A stretch of DNA of 64,000 nt from Adiantum capillus-veneris (taxonomy: Eukaryota; Streptophyta; Polypodiopsida; Polypodiales; Pteridaceae): NCBI GenBank assembly GCA_014529385.2, contig CM043958.1, forward strand, positions 78,542,669-78,606,668. Reading direction: 5' to 3'. Shown in pieces: positions 35,332 through 46,426 of this stretch; positions within the stretch are counted from its first letter, which is position 1; each line of letters starts with the position of its first letter. Under the pieces are notes generated by a model that worked only from the letters and a program-made list of their open reading frames with translations, was not told the origin of the DNA and ran no database searches. Made by a program: the position numbers and the translations under genes.

Positions 35332-36532
35332 GCTCTTTTTGTACACAAGGGGAAAGAGGGACACATGTCAGCTCCCTAGCCCAGATGCCCACAAGGTGTA
35401 CTCAAATCCTATTGGATGGCCTTGGAGGTGGACCAATGAGAATTAGGCTAGAGTAAATCTAGTTTAATTAATTTAAAAACACTTAATAAAAGAACCAATA
35501 AGAATGAAGCTCTCTAGAAGACTATTGGACGGTCTCCCAAGGGGACCAATGAGCATTCCTCAGCCCAATGGCTTGCCTGATTCCTATTGGCCAGGAGGCA
35601 AAGGGGTCCAATAAGAGTTTAGTTGAATTATTAAATTACCTAGAAAGCTCTCACAAAAGGGGAAAGGGGGACACATTCCAGAAGGCTACCACTTATGCTG
35701 CTTAATTGTCATTGGCTAAGCCTGGGGAGGTCCAATAGGATGCTAGCATGAGTAATTAGCAAGAGGGGTCGACCAAGAGAGAGAGGGGGCTGATTTTTGC
35801 AAGGCATTATTGACACACACACACACTCACACTATCTCATGTGTGAAGTAAATAAGACTCTCTCTCCTTCTCAAGCTTTAATGGAAAGCTTATCACCTAC
35901 TCCAAGCTTGTGAGAAGGAAGGCCTACACCAACAACTCTTGGCTTTGTGATGCAAATCCAACCAAGAGCCAAGCTTCAATGCATGCTCATATCCTCTACC
36001 ATGCTAATTACTAAGCTAAGCTATGCTAATATGAGTGATTATGTGAGGAGATGTACAGCTTTCTCGTAAGAATACTTCTTCTTCCTCTCAATCTACTCTC
36101 ATACCCCGCTAGCTCTCACCATCTTCAAAGGTGTGTGAGGTCTTGGGTCTGAGACCGTGAGGGAATTGATGTTGTGTTTGATAAGTGTTTTGCATAGTTC
36201 ATGAAGTTTCCATCTTCATTGCACTAGCTAGTATTGAAGGAACACAAGAAATTGTATTGTAAAATGTCTCTCTTGATGGGAGAAACCATAATACAAAGCC
36301 TTTTGGAGGGGGGACCGGCTCCATGCAAATCCAGTCCTCAACTGTTGTGAATTGCTTAATTTCTCTCTCTTTTGAAGTATTGTTCATGCTATCTAACTAG
36401 GTGTTATGCTTTCGTTGCTTTCTCCACCCAAGCACTCTTGTGATTATCATTAGGAATCTATTCTAATGAAATGCTCACTATGTTCATGCTATTTTCCTCC
36501 ACACACAAGTTACTAGGCCATTAAATGTTATA
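34910..36532 (+). repeat. 3' LTR of the chromovirus
   Basis: 1,623 bp, TGTCATAATAATC...AATGTTATA (terminal CA mutated to TA). It contains the expanded (AC)20 at 35,290-35,330. Confidence 0.93.
35290..35330. repeat. (AC)20 microsatellite inside the 3' LTR
   Basis: The matching place in the 5' LTR has six units. Confidence 0.95.
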
Positions 36533-36537
36533 GGGAG

Positions 36538-36735
36538 AGACTCTTAGGAGGAGAGATTAGAGTGGCATATGTGCCAACATAGTACAACCTTGCAAATTTG
36601 TTCACAACGGCATTGCCTCGTGAGAAATTTGAAGCTTTCAACAAAGATTTGTTCTTGCTTCCCTTTGTGGATTGATCATGTCCTTATGGCATGCAACTTT
36701 CCTATACACTATGTGCTAGTTCTTCATCGCATCAC
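36538..36735 (+). pseudogene. copia copy D, right part (pol C-terminus)
   Basis: Continues copia D after the chromovirus insertion, with the RNase H tail homologous to the ERLSAGEI...LAYVPTQ, FTKALSREK and LLPFVD region of copies A-C. It ends near 36,735, before the position of a polypurine tract and LTR, which are absent. Confidence 0.88.
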
Positions 36736-37407
36736 ATTTTGTAGCACTTCTAAATGTAAAAATAGGGTCACATGGATTGAGAGACCTATTTGGGGAAAGT
36801 AGTGTTTTCATGCATAGCACTCCAATTATGGACGTGCACATGACTTCTCTCTCTCTTTGGGTCCTGCATTCAAAGATAGTGGCCGAGGATGAGAATGTGC
36901 ACAAGCTGTGCCAAAAATATAAGAGAAAGCGAACTCAACATCTCACAAATGTAAAAATAGTCATGCAAAAAGCACATATCCTAACATAACAATGGTGAAT
37001 ACACATGAAAAAAATCATGTGGATATAAATAGAAAGCCTAGAATTCCTTTAATGGTGGAGAGGATACACATAAGGGAAAGATAAGAGGACTCTACAACAA
37101 AGTTGATTCTTGGTGGCAAGAGCACACCAACTAATTAAGGCACAATCCTTGGCATACTTGGCACTTGGAGGGGTCACTATGTATAAATTCTATCGCGTTT
37201 GTTTAAGGACTATTTCTAAAATCCCTAATCTAGATTTTTTTGATAGCACCCTTTTCCTATTCAATATGTAAACTTTTTTCCCAATTCCATTTTTCGATAT
37301 CCTGTTGTATATATGTAAAAATGTGAGAAAAATAATAATAACCCCTTCTGTTGCACTCACATGATAGTCACATAATTATTAAGTGACCCCCTTGGCAACA
37401 GGTTACA
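36736..37407. other. intergenic, nothing recognised
   Basis: AT-rich, with a short CT run near 36,848-36,858 and two AATGTAAAAATAG motifs (about 36,755 and 36,948). No coding signal. Confidence 0.5.
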
Positions 37408-37412
37408 AAGGC

Positions 37413-37718
37413 TGATGGGAATGGGATTGTGCCAGCTAGGGTGGATGAAAGAGAAACATCGTGCACATGAGTGAGCGTCAGCGAATTAGGTTCCAAGATG
37501 AATTAACTTGGACTCATAAACAAGATCTTGAGTAGTTAAGCCATCACAATCTCACCACAAACAAGAGAGATGCAATAAAAAAATGGAATGAGTTTGTTTA
37601 TTCATGAAATGAGCTTTAAGTAACTCTACAGCCTTGCACCAATAGATGTGGGATAATTCCACCTTTTCCCTCCTTGACCCATACTCCATTGACTCTAGGA
37701 CACAGCTCACACTTTACA
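37413..37718 (-). repeat. 3' LTR of the small non-autonomous element
   Basis: 306 bp, TGATGGGAATGGG...TTTACA in plus orientation. It is longer than its partner, which has lost about 60 bp in the segment after ATGTAATGAAAA. Confidence 0.87.
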
Positions 37719-38161
37719 ATCCTCCCCTTGATGTTTGGAATAGGGCAATACAATGAAGGTTCTTTATCCACTAAGGATGACACATGGTATCCACACAGGA
37801 TGACAATAAAAGAGGAATCCTCCCCTTGAACTTTGGGCTACAAATTGATGAAGATACAACACTCCAATCCAGGAGCACATATAACATACATCCCTAATCC
37901 AGGAGACAAACATCATAACACTCCAATCCAGGAGCAAAACAACGCTCTAAACCAAGAGCAAAATCCTAAAAATATGTGCTTCGCTCTATTTCAAGAGCAC
38001 CTTCATCTTCTTCAATGATTTGTCTTCAACTACTTCATGGTCATTGTCTTTGTATCCATGTCCTCCCCTTGAATAGGCGCCTTTGTCGCATCTTAATTCT
38101 TCTTTTCTTCATCTTCACATTGATAGTCTTCATGATCTTCAATCTTCATGTTCTCCTCCAT

Positions 38162-38413
38162 TTAAATGATGATCTCTCCTATGTAATTGAAGCTCTTCCT
38201 ACATTGCTTGATCTTCTTCATCTTCATGGAATGCTCGATGTGAAATTTTTTTGAATGCTTTGGGAGAAAACCTTTAAGCTTTGTGAAGCCCCTCTTCACA
38301 ATAGTCGCCTTTGGTTGATTTATTTGAAGCCATTGTATGGATGTTAGTGTAATTGGTGAAATTGGGGTCCTTACCATTTTGAAGAGACTCTCTTCAAGGC
38401 AGTGCCTTCCCAA
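38162..38413 (-). other. weak coding-like trace inside the non-autonomous element
   Basis: An 83-codon open frame overlaps, in another frame, a peptide starting MASNKSTKGDYCEEG that has two stops and then runs acidic and histidine-rich. Neither matches a known domain. It may be a gag remnant or chance. Confidence 0.25.
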
Positions 38414-39655
38414 TGTTTATTACAATATGAAAATCTTTAATTCAGAGGTGCAAAAAATGGTAATTACAATGATCTAGGTGAGAATGTAGTCTTGAGTGTT
38501 GTCTTGGTGTAGAAGGACGGGACTACTTGCTTGGAATGTGTAAGAACCTTTGATACTTTCAAGCTTGCAAGAATGAGTTCTTGGGGTGATGGGTTGAGTT
38601 CCTTGGAGTCAGGGTCATAGTGTGGGACACCTCCCCTTCCAAGGGGCCAGAGATTGAGGATCTTTAATAGCAACTCAGCTCAGCCATGGGATGGCACCCT
38701 TAAAGAAGTTGGAGTGCTCTTAAAATGTGACTTGGTTCTGCAGGATCAGGAGCTTCGAGAGCCGACAGCACGGGCAGGAAGTTGTGGGTGATGGACAAAG
38801 TTCCGGTTCATGGCAATCCCCCTTGCAGACCCGCCGTCCTCAAAAGGCAAAATGAATTGAAATTTCAAATCCGCCCGTGCTGCACATTTTCTTTATTTAG
38901 GAGATTTGACCCCAAAACTTTGTGGGCAGAAGATTATCAACCCGAGTTGAGCTAGCCAACAAGGCTCACAAGTCTGCTCGTGAAAGACCCAAAATAACCT
39001 TTGTTTTGCGGTCGGTTCACACAATAACACACACACCACACCACACACACACCTAATTATAGAGGGTGATTAGCCCATATTAAGGGAGGTCAATCACAGA
39101 GTTTAGCAGTGCATCTAGAAGGCTTTTGAGAAGGGCTTGAAGCACACACAATGAAGAACAATGATTATTTGTGATTTCAAAATGGACTCGTGGCAAATGC
39201 TTTCTCCACACACACCTATATGTAGCCAAACTTGGGGAGCTCGATTAGTGAGGTCACAGGAGTCGGATTGGGGAGTTTGAGGGCTTTACGGAGAGCTTGT
39301 TTCAAGCACTTTGAGATGAGGTAAATGATGCAAAGAGAGGACCAAGTTGATGAAATTAATTGAAGAGGAAAACTAACATAAAAAAGACACTCAATCTGTT
39401 CTAAATGCAAACACAAAAAAGATACTAATCCTCTCCCTAATCAAGCCTACCTAGCCATGGAGGGTAGTGTCCTCTTGGGTGTGCCAAGGACATGCCCTCA
39501 CATAGCTAGATTAGGTTTTAATTAGTGAGAGATGCAACTAGTTATGAAAATGCCAATAGATCGTAACGATAATTAAGAAATGCTAATCAATCTAATGGAG
39601 ATGCTAATCATTAACACACTAATGCATAATGACAAACCTAGCTAGCATAACCTAG

Positions 39656-39667
39656 AGCTTTGATACC
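39656..39667 (-). other. primer-binding site of the non-autonomous element
   Basis: Minus strand TGGTATCAAAGC, next to the right LTR; one A/G mismatch to the initiator-Met complement. Confidence 0.8.
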
Positions 39668-39670
39668 ACT

Positions 39671-39916
39671 TGATGGGAATGGGCTTGTGCTAGCCAGGGT
39701 GGATGAAGGAGAAACATCGTGCACACAAGTGAGTGTGTGTAGTTAGATTATCACTCAATCGAATTATGTTCCAGGATGAATTAACTTGGACTCATAAACA
39801 CGATCTTGAGTAGTTGCTAAGCCATCACAAGCTCACCACAAACAAGAGAGATGTAATGAAAAATTCCACCTTTTCTCATACTCTACTGACTCTAGGACAA
39901 AGCTCACACCTTACAA
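39671..39916 (-). repeat. 5' LTR of the small non-autonomous element
   Basis: 246 bp, homologous to 37,413-37,718 with an internal deletion. Confidence 0.87.
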
Positions 39917-39921
39917 AGACT

Positions 39922-40889
39922 TCATTGGTGCCAATGGTTGCACTAAGGCAAATTATGCCAGCTTCGTGGTTAGCAAATTAAAGGCCTATGCAAGGTTGTG
40001 TTGGTTAAACAAAGAATGTCTACAATTAGCACAAGCACATATGCAAGAGCAATCAAGTTAATAGTTGATCTTTTGAGCACCCTTTGAAGATCTTGTGTTG
40101 CATATGGTTCCTCCTTTTTGTCCTAAAGAAGAACCTTCATTTTGATGCGACAAATTGGCTTGTGTAGTTGAGCTTGTAGAGGGAGAACCAAGGCTCGATC
40201 CCTATGCCTTAAGACACACCCCAAGTAATGCAGCTCATTAAGGAAGAAATTCTCTTATGGTTACTTGGTTGGCCCAAAAAAATCCTCTAAAAAGGATCAT
40301 AGAATGTTCCACATTGCACAATACCAGTCGTGGATAATAAAACAAATTTGGACGATAGGTGTTGATTGCTGCTTTTTGGCACGGAGAAGGGAGATGACGA
40401 CTTGAAACCTTAATAGAGTACTTGTCCCTCATTTCAAAGGTCTTCACATCATTCCTTTCTGGCATGCAAAAGGTTGCTGATGAGTTGAAAGCTGAATAGA
40501 ATACTTGTCCCTCATTTCTACGACATATATGGAAGGCAATTCACGAGTCAACATGTTTTCACCTGCATTTCATGGGTCTCCTACTAGCCTCTACTGGTGT
40601 GCAGCTACTGGTCACCTCCAATGACATAATTGCAGAAAGTGATGCCTTTTATTGCTTATAACATTGACAAAAACAACTTCTCTTGCTACAACAATGCTTT
40701 AATTGCTTCCAACAACATGGCAATGGAGTGCAACTACAATTGGCAACAAGAGGAGTATCAAGCTAGCATTGGCTATTCTCATAAAGTTGCCCAAAGAGTG
40801 AGAAGAGGAACAATGCAAAAGCAATGGTGATGGTAGACATGATATCATAAGAGAACACCATAGTTGCCATGCTAGTAGAAGTCAGATAA
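39922..40889. other. intergenic, nothing recognised
   Basis: It contains an imperfect direct repeat around ACTTGTCCCTCATTTC (about 40,418 and 40,501). The stretch 40,630-40,830 is open on the plus strand but has no recognisable motif; it may be upstream sequence of the helicase pseudogene. Confidence 0.4.
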
Positions 40890-41443
40890 GAGATGATGCT
40901 AAGATCATAGTAGACATGATCGACATGATGATGGAGATCATGGTAGACATGATCGACATATGAATGACAAAGAGATGAGAGAGAGGATGGATATAGAAGG
41001 GACTGTAGCCACAAGAATGATGCTCAAAGGACTCACAGAGAGCATGATGATTGTAGGGATATATATAATGGATATGATGGCAATGACGGTGATAGTGAAT
41101 GCAAGGATGGGAGTAGGCGGGATTGAGATGATAGAAACTTGAGTCTTCAAAAAGGCATCAACCACGTGGACTTGCATGGTTATTTCAATGTTTAGCAAGG
41201 TAGGGTTTCATGTGGCATGGTTCATGGAAACTTCTGGGCTTTCATGACCGAAAGGAAGAGATTCTGCATATGTCGCAAGTCTCCACACATATGATTGCTA
41301 ATTCAAATGATGTTGTGAAAAGAGATCCAGTGGTGTGGATTTAAAATGTTTCAATGATTAGGAATAAAATTTGCCTTTGCACATGGGATGTGGACCAAAA
41401 GATAGGACAAGGAATTTTATCGATGAAAAAAAGCTCTTTGGAT
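40890..41443 (+). pseudogene. PRP22/DHX8-type DEAH helicase pseudogene, copy 1 (RD-rich and S1 region)
   Basis: Across frames this reads an Asp/Arg/His-rich stretch (HDRHDDGDHGRHDRH, about 40,918-40,962; GYRRDCSHK; YNGYDGNDGDSECKDG). Then an S1-domain start (QGRVS...M.HG.F, about 41,195-41,240), then MSQVSTHMIANSNDVVKRD (about 41,271-41,327). Then, after TAA near 41,341, WDVDQKIGQGILSMKKSS (about 41,383-41,436). In the DHX8/PRP22 family the S1 RNA-binding domain is followed by ...VSQ...NAK..VKR... and then RDVDQ.TG.DLLP. The active protein releases spliced mRNA from the spliceosome. Stops and frameshifts make this copy dead. A parent gene is not in the window. Confidence 0.85.
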
Positions 41444-41825
41444 GAATATAGAAGGGATTGTAGCAACAAGGATGGTGCCCGAAGGACTCAAAGGGAATGA
41501 TGATTGTAGGGATAAATACAATGGGTGAATATAGAAGGGATATTAACCACAAGGATGGTGCTTGAAGGACTCACAAATAGCATGATGATTGTAGAGATAG
41601 ATACAATGGATATGATGGCAATGACGATGATAGTGAATGCAAGGATGGGAGCATGTGGCATTGAGATGATAGAAACTCGAGTCTTCAAAAGGGCATCAAG
41701 CATGTGAACTTGCATTGTTATTTCAATGTTTAGCAAGGTAGGGCTTCATGTGTCATGGATCATGGCAACTTGCGGGCTTTCATGACCGAAAGGAAGGGAT
41801 TGTGCATGTGTCGCAAGTTGCCATA
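41444..41825 (+). pseudogene. PRP22/DHX8 pseudogene, tandem partial copies
   Basis: 41,444-41,520 repeats the start of the RD-rich segment. 41,524-41,825 repeats RD-rich plus S1 start and is homologous to about 40,983-41,290. It includes RYNGYDGNDDDSECKDG, QGR.S.VMDHG and, after a frameshift, DRKEGIVHVSQVA. It ends abruptly where chromovirus 2 begins (TG at 41,826), after CCATA. Confidence 0.85.
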
Positions 41826-41844
41826 TGTCATAAAATATAATATA

Positions 41845-42070
41845 TGTTACCATACACATGTGGTAGTGATGTGTGTGAACACACTAGGACCGTCGGGTCA
41901 TTTTTTCCCTCTTTAGGAGGTTTTTTCCCCTGTGCATTGTATATACGCCCATCACTCTAGGGCTATCTATCTTTCCATTGCACACTAAGTAACACACTCT
42001 CTATTGTGTGCCTTGAGATTCCTTTGTCTTCTCCAAGCTGTGTGTGTTTCTATGAACCCTAATTCCAACA
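41845..42070 (+). repeat. 5' LTR of copia B
   Basis: 226 bp, TGTTACC...CCAACA, with TGTATATAC as a possible TATA region at about 41,938-41,946. Confidence 0.93.
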
Positions 42071-42072
42071 AT

Positions 42073-42084
42073 TGGTATCAGAGC
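42073..42084 (+). other. primer-binding site, initiator-Met tRNA (copia B)
   Basis: TGGTATCAGAGC, two bases after the LTR. Confidence 0.95.
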
Positions 42085-42125
42085 AGGTTGCATCCTCCCG
42101 GGCTTAGTCGCCAGTTTCTCATGCA

Positions 42126-43706
42126 TTGATTGTGTTGTCTGTGAAGCGCACCATTGTTCCTCACATCCGTTCAGCAAAATCTGCAAAACAGGCTTGGGAT
42201 ATTTTGGCTGGTCTTTATGCAAGTCGCAATGAGGCTAAAATTGCTTTGTTGCGTAAAGAGTTGGAGTCAAAGATTATGCATGAGGAAGATGATATGGACA
42301 CTTTCCTTGCTAGTGTCAAGGATATCAATGAGCAACTTATTTCTATAGGTGAAGTCATTTCATACGGTTCCCTTGTGCAGACTGTTCTTGATGCCTTACT
42401 AGATTCTTACCAGACTTTTGCTAGTACTTGGAGACTTATGACACAAGGAAATCCAGAAGTTGTCAAATTTGATGCATTATGCACATTGCTATTGCAAGAG
42501 TTATTTTCCAGAAAAAATAGGACTAGACAGCGTGCAGTTGAACAGGCTTTTATTACTTCTCAAAGAAAGGGTGGTAACAGCAATGCAACCACTTCTTATG
42601 GTTCTGCTGCGAATGGCAAAACTTCTGTTCCTAATGCTTCTACTGGCAACACTTCGTCTGGCAATTCTGGTGATAAGGGCAAAAAGAAGCTGTGTTGCCA
42701 TTATTGTAAAGCTAATGATCACTTGATCAAGCAGTGTCCTAAGTTGAAGGCCAAAGAGGCTAGGAAAAAAGAAAGTGGTACCACTACAAATGCTGGTTCC
42801 ACTACAAATGCAGCCATTATTGAGTCTTCTGTGAAAGGAGACTGTGATGTTGATGTTGATGCAGAATGGGCTTTTAGCGCAGAGTGCATTTACAATCCTG
42901 ATGTCCATGATGCATGCTTGTCAGTTGTTGCAGATTCACATGTGTGGTATTTCGTTAGTGGTGCTACAAAGCACATTACCTCACATCATGAATTGTTCAC
43001 CTCTCTCGAGTCTGTCCCTCGTGGGAATTCTGTCACTTGTGCCAACAATGCCTCTTATCCGGTTCAAGGAGTTGGAAAGATTGTGCTTACTATTGCAAAT
43101 GGCAGTTCCTTCACACTTGTTGATGCACTTTATGTACATGGGATCAAGAAGAATCTCTTGTTTGTATCCGCACTTGTTAGACTTGGACTTGTAGTCAAAT
43201 TTGTGGATGACAGATGTAAAGTTCATGATCTCAGTTTTGGTGATGAAATTGTTGCATCTGGGCTTTTGTGCTGTGGGTTTTATAAGCTCACTTTGTATGA
43301 CAAGTGTGGACAAAATTTTGCAAATGTGGTTGCTGATTCACGGGCTATTTCAGATGCAAAACTTTGGCATGCACGTTTTGGTCATCTGAAAAATTTTGCC
43401 AGTTTGCTGCGTTTGCAGAAATCTGAAATGGTTGCTTCTTTGCCGCCTTTTGAAGCACCTGTCAAACATGTTTGTGAAGGCTGTATTTTGGGCAAAATGC
43501 AACGTTCGAAGTTTCCAAAGGATGGTTCAGTTAGGGCCACATGTAGATTGCAACTTGTGCATAGTGATGTTTGTGGGCCCATGCAAACTCCGTCCTTGGG
43601 CAATTACCTATACTTCGTAATTTCGTTGATGATTACTCCAAGCATGCATGGGTATTTGCGCTTAAAGCGAAGTCCAAAGTTTTTATGTGCTTCAAACAAT
43701 TTCTAG
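42126..43706 (+). pseudogene. copia B gag-protease-integrase start
   Basis: A 526-codon open frame, starting in the middle of gag because the N-terminal part is deleted (the copy at 53.5 kb supplies the comparison). It has the gag core (SAKQAWDILAGLYASRNEA), Thr/Asn/Ser-rich linkers and a zinc knuckle CHYCKANDHLIKQC (about residues 191-204). The protease reads W-Y-F-V-S-G-A-T-K-H, with V277 where the catalytic Asp stands in copy C. GAG-pre-integrase (LWHARFGHLKN, CEGCILGKM) and the integrase start (HSDVCGPM) follow. A 1-bp deletion near 43,617 ends the frame. Confidence 0.93.
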
Positions 43707-45252
43707 CTATGGCTGAAAATGTCTCGAAATGTACTATGGGCACCCTCTGTTCTGATCGAGGGGGGGAGGGGGGAGTATATGTCTCATGAATTTAATGCAT
43801 TTCTGCCTAGTCGTGGAATAAAACACCAATGGACAGTTCCTTATACACCTCAGCAAAATGGTGTTGCTGAGAGGAAAAACAGGTCACTTACGAAAATGGC
43901 ATGATGTATGGTCAAAAGCCATTTTGTCTTGAAGCCATCATGTGTGCCACTTATGTACTAAACAGGTGTCCTACGAAAGCTTTGCAGTCTATTACTCCAT
44001 ATGAAGCATAGCATGATAGGAAGCCTTCTATTGAGCACATGCGTGTTTCTGGTTGTTTGGCATATGCTTTGGTGCCACAAACACAGCACAAAAAATTGGA
44101 TGATATGGCTGTCAAATGTATTTTTGTTGGTTATAGTGTTGAAAGCAAAGGTTACAGGTTGTATCATCCGCAAACAAAACGTATTTTGGTTTCACGGGAT
44201 GTAGTGTTTGTGGAAGATTCTGTTTAGCCGTGCTGTCATGTACTAGAGACGGTAATGTAAGCTGACAGGACATTTATGACATTTTGTTGCCTCTTTTCAG
44301 TGGTGGAAATACGAATGTAAGTTCTAATGAGGCAAATGTACAGCCTATGGGGGTTTCTGAAAATGTTACAAATCAGCCTATTACTGATGCAGATGTACAT
44401 GATGTACTTGATGAGGAAAGGGCTGAAAATGAGCAGGCTAGAGGTATGCCAAAATGGCTGGTGCACACTTTGTGTGACAGTAAATTGGATGCACCTTTGT
44501 CTAGTCATACTCGTTCAGTCTCTCACCATGGATCTTATGCATCGGCTTGTTATGATTTGGTTGTGTCTAGCTTACATGATGTTGAGGAGCCTCTGTCTTT
44601 TGATGAAGCACAAAATTCAAAGAACTGGATGGCTGCCATGCAATCAAAATATGATGCACTTACAGAAAATGACACATGGACTTTATGTGATTTGCCTCCT
44701 GGCAAAAAGGCCATTGGTACAAAGTGGGTGTACAAGTTGAAACGCAAGTCGGATGGTGAGATCGATCACCATAAGGCTCGACTTGTTGCAAAGGGTTATG
44801 CACAGCAAAAAGGCATAGATTATAAAGAGACTTTTGCTCCCACTTGTCGTATTACTACTGTGCGTTTTCTATGTGCATTGGTAGCTCATTTTGGTTGGGA
44901 TGTACATCAATCAGACATTGTTATTGCTTTCTTGAATGGTGACATATTTGAGGAAGTTTATGTAACACAACCTCGTGGTTTTGTCAAGAAAGGACAAGAG
45001 GACAAAGTGTGCAAATGTAACAAGGCTTTGTATGGGTTGAAGCAATCTCCTCGTGCTTGGTATGAGAAAGCTGGCAGTCATTTGGTCAAACAAGGCTTTC
45101 GTAACAGTCCAGCAGAAAGCACATTGTATGTAAAGCGTGAGGGTGATGTACTTCTCATTGTGGTTCTTTATGTAGATGATTTGCTGATCACTGGACCAAA
45201 TGAGAGACATATTGCTGAATTTAAGGCTGGTTTGAATGCTACTTTCAAGTGA
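43600..45252 (+). pseudogene. copia B integrase-RT
   Basis: After the shift at 43,617 the integrase core continues (DDYSKHAWVF), then a G-rich insertion (43,760-43,775) shifts frame at DRGGE. HQWTVPYTPQQNGVAERKNRS follows to TGA near 43,904. From 44,284 a 322-codon frame holds the acidic linker and an almost intact [54 protein letters not shown] and the catalytic YVDD (about 45,169). It stops at TGA 45,250-45,252, where the ATG of KMKDLG has lost a base. Confidence 0.93.
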
Positions 45253-46124
45253 AAGATTTGGGGTTGTTGCATCATTATTTGGGCATACAGTTTAAGCAGT
45301 GTGATGGTGGTATTGCCTTGTGTCAGAAAAGTTACATAGAGACATTGCTATGTAAGTTTGGACTTGAGGATTGCAAACCTATTGCCACTCCCATGGAAAC
45401 AAGTTTGAAATTAAGTCTTCATGATGGTGGTGATTCTGCTGATGTCACTCTTTACCAAACTGTTGTTAGATGCCTCATTTATGTATGCAACACGAGGCCA
45501 GATATTCAGTTTGCAGTCTCACAGGTCAACAGATTTATGCATAGCCCAGGGTCTAAGCATTAGCAGGCTGTCAAGAGGATTTTCCGCTACCTTAGTGGCA
45601 CTTTACATCTTGGCTTGTTTTATCCCAAGGGGGGATCATTGCTGCCAGACTTACATGCTTTTTCGGATTAAGATTGGGCAGGTTGTTATGACATGCGATC
45701 GTCCACAAGTGGTTTTTGTTTCATGCTTGGCAGTTCATGTATATCATGGTTGAGCAAGAAGCAACCTACTGTGGCCACTTCGAGTTGTGAGGTTGAGTAC
45801 AGGGCAATCTTCACAACTACGGTTGAGTGTGTATGGCTCAGATGCCTTATGGGGCTAATTCGGGTGTTGGACAGGACACTGCCAACACTATCTACACTGA
45901 CAATCAGAGCGCATTGGCAGTTGCGAGGAACCCGTTTTTTCATGCTCGCACAAAGCACAGAGGTGCATTACCACTATGTCAGGGAGAGGCTCTCAGCAGG
46001 AGAGATCAACTTGGCTTATGTGCCAACACAGGACAACCTTGCAAATCTTTTCACAAAGGCATTGTCTCGTGAGAAGCTAGAAGCTTTCCGCAAAGCTTTG
46101 GGCTTGCTCCCCTTTGTGGACTAA
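45249..46124 (+). pseudogene. copia B RT end and RNase H
   Basis: KDLGLLHHYLGIQFKQCDGG to TAG at about 45,563 (W expected, as in WQAVKRIF), then stops near 45,669. It resumes at 45,693 with STSGFCFMLGSSCISW, SSCEVEYRA (A to V in the usual SEAEY) and a frame slip near 45,858. NPFFHARTKH and FTKALSREK follow, ending at TAA 46,122-46,124. Confidence 0.92.
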
Positions 46125-46199
46125 TCATGTCCTCAGGGCATGGCACTTCCCTTTACTCATGTGCCAGCTCTTGTTCACCGCATCACTCCAGGGGGGATT

Positions 46200-46426
46200 T
46201 GTTACCAAACACATGCGGTAGTGATGTGTGTGAACACACTAGGACCTCCGGGGCATTTTTTCCCTCTTTAGGAGGTTTTTCCCCCCGTGCATTGTATATA
46301 CGCCCATCACTCTAGGGGTATCTATCTTTCCATTGCAGACTAAGTAACACACTCTCTATTGTGTGCCTTGAGCTTCCTTCATCTTCTCCAAGCTATGTGT
46401 GTTTCTCTGCAACCCTAATTCCAACA
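46200..46426 (+). repeat. 3' LTR of copia B
   Basis: 227 bp, TGTTACCAAAC...CCAACA, preceded by CAGGGGGGATT. Confidence 0.93.

Larger units (their letters stand above)
27622..36532 (+). mobile_element. complete Ty3/gypsy chromovirus, TSD GGGAG
   Basis: An 8,911-bp element with two ~1.6-kb LTRs, an initiator-Met primer site, gag, pol ending in a chromodomain-like region, and a polypurine tract. The 5-bp duplication GGGAG is perfect (27,617-27,621 and 36,533-36,537). It sits inside copia D, so it is younger than that copy. LTRs are nearly identical apart from a CA tract, suggesting fairly recent insertion. Even so, gag-pol carries several in-frame stops and at least three frameshifts, so this copy cannot act alone. 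Confidence 0.95.
37413..39916 (-). mobile_element. non-autonomous LTR retrotransposon, TSD AAGGC/AAGAC
   Basis: Direct repeats at 37,413-37,718 and 39,671-39,916 share start (TGATGGGAATGGG) and end (CTTACA or TTTACA). They are flanked by AAGGC (37,408-37,412) and AAGAC (39,917-39,921), one transition apart. On the minus strand a primer site TGGTATCAAAGC (one mismatch to the initiator-Met complement) abuts the right LTR, and a purine tract (AAGGGGAGG) abuts the left one, so the element points left. The 1.95-kb interior has no RT, integrase or protease. It is too long for a typical TRIM and shorter than most LARDs. Confidence 0.88.
41845..46426 (+). mobile_element. copia copy B, TSD ATATA/ATATC
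   Basis: 4,582 bp with 5' LTR 41,845-42,070 and 3' LTR 46,200-46,426, about 14 differences by hand count (near 6%). Primer site TGGTATCAGAGC is at 42,073-42,084 and a CAGGGGGGATT purine tract precedes the 3' LTR. It inserted near the start of the chromovirus 2 5' LTR. The flanks ATATA (41,840-41,844) and ATATC (46,427-46,431) differ by one base. Relative to copy C, the leader and gag N-terminus are deleted just after the primer site. Several frameshifts and stops make it non-autonomous. Confidence 0.93.

Noticed and set aside
37858-37980. Short direct repeats (ACTCCAATCCAGGAGC type) resembling an array
   Set aside because: Only two to four imperfect copies with irregular spacing, inside an LTR element.
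40763-41736. Minus-strand Ile/Ser-rich frames resembling membrane proteins
   Set aside because: Antisense of the RD-rich helicase pseudogene; hydrophobicity comes from reverse-complementing Asp/Met codons.
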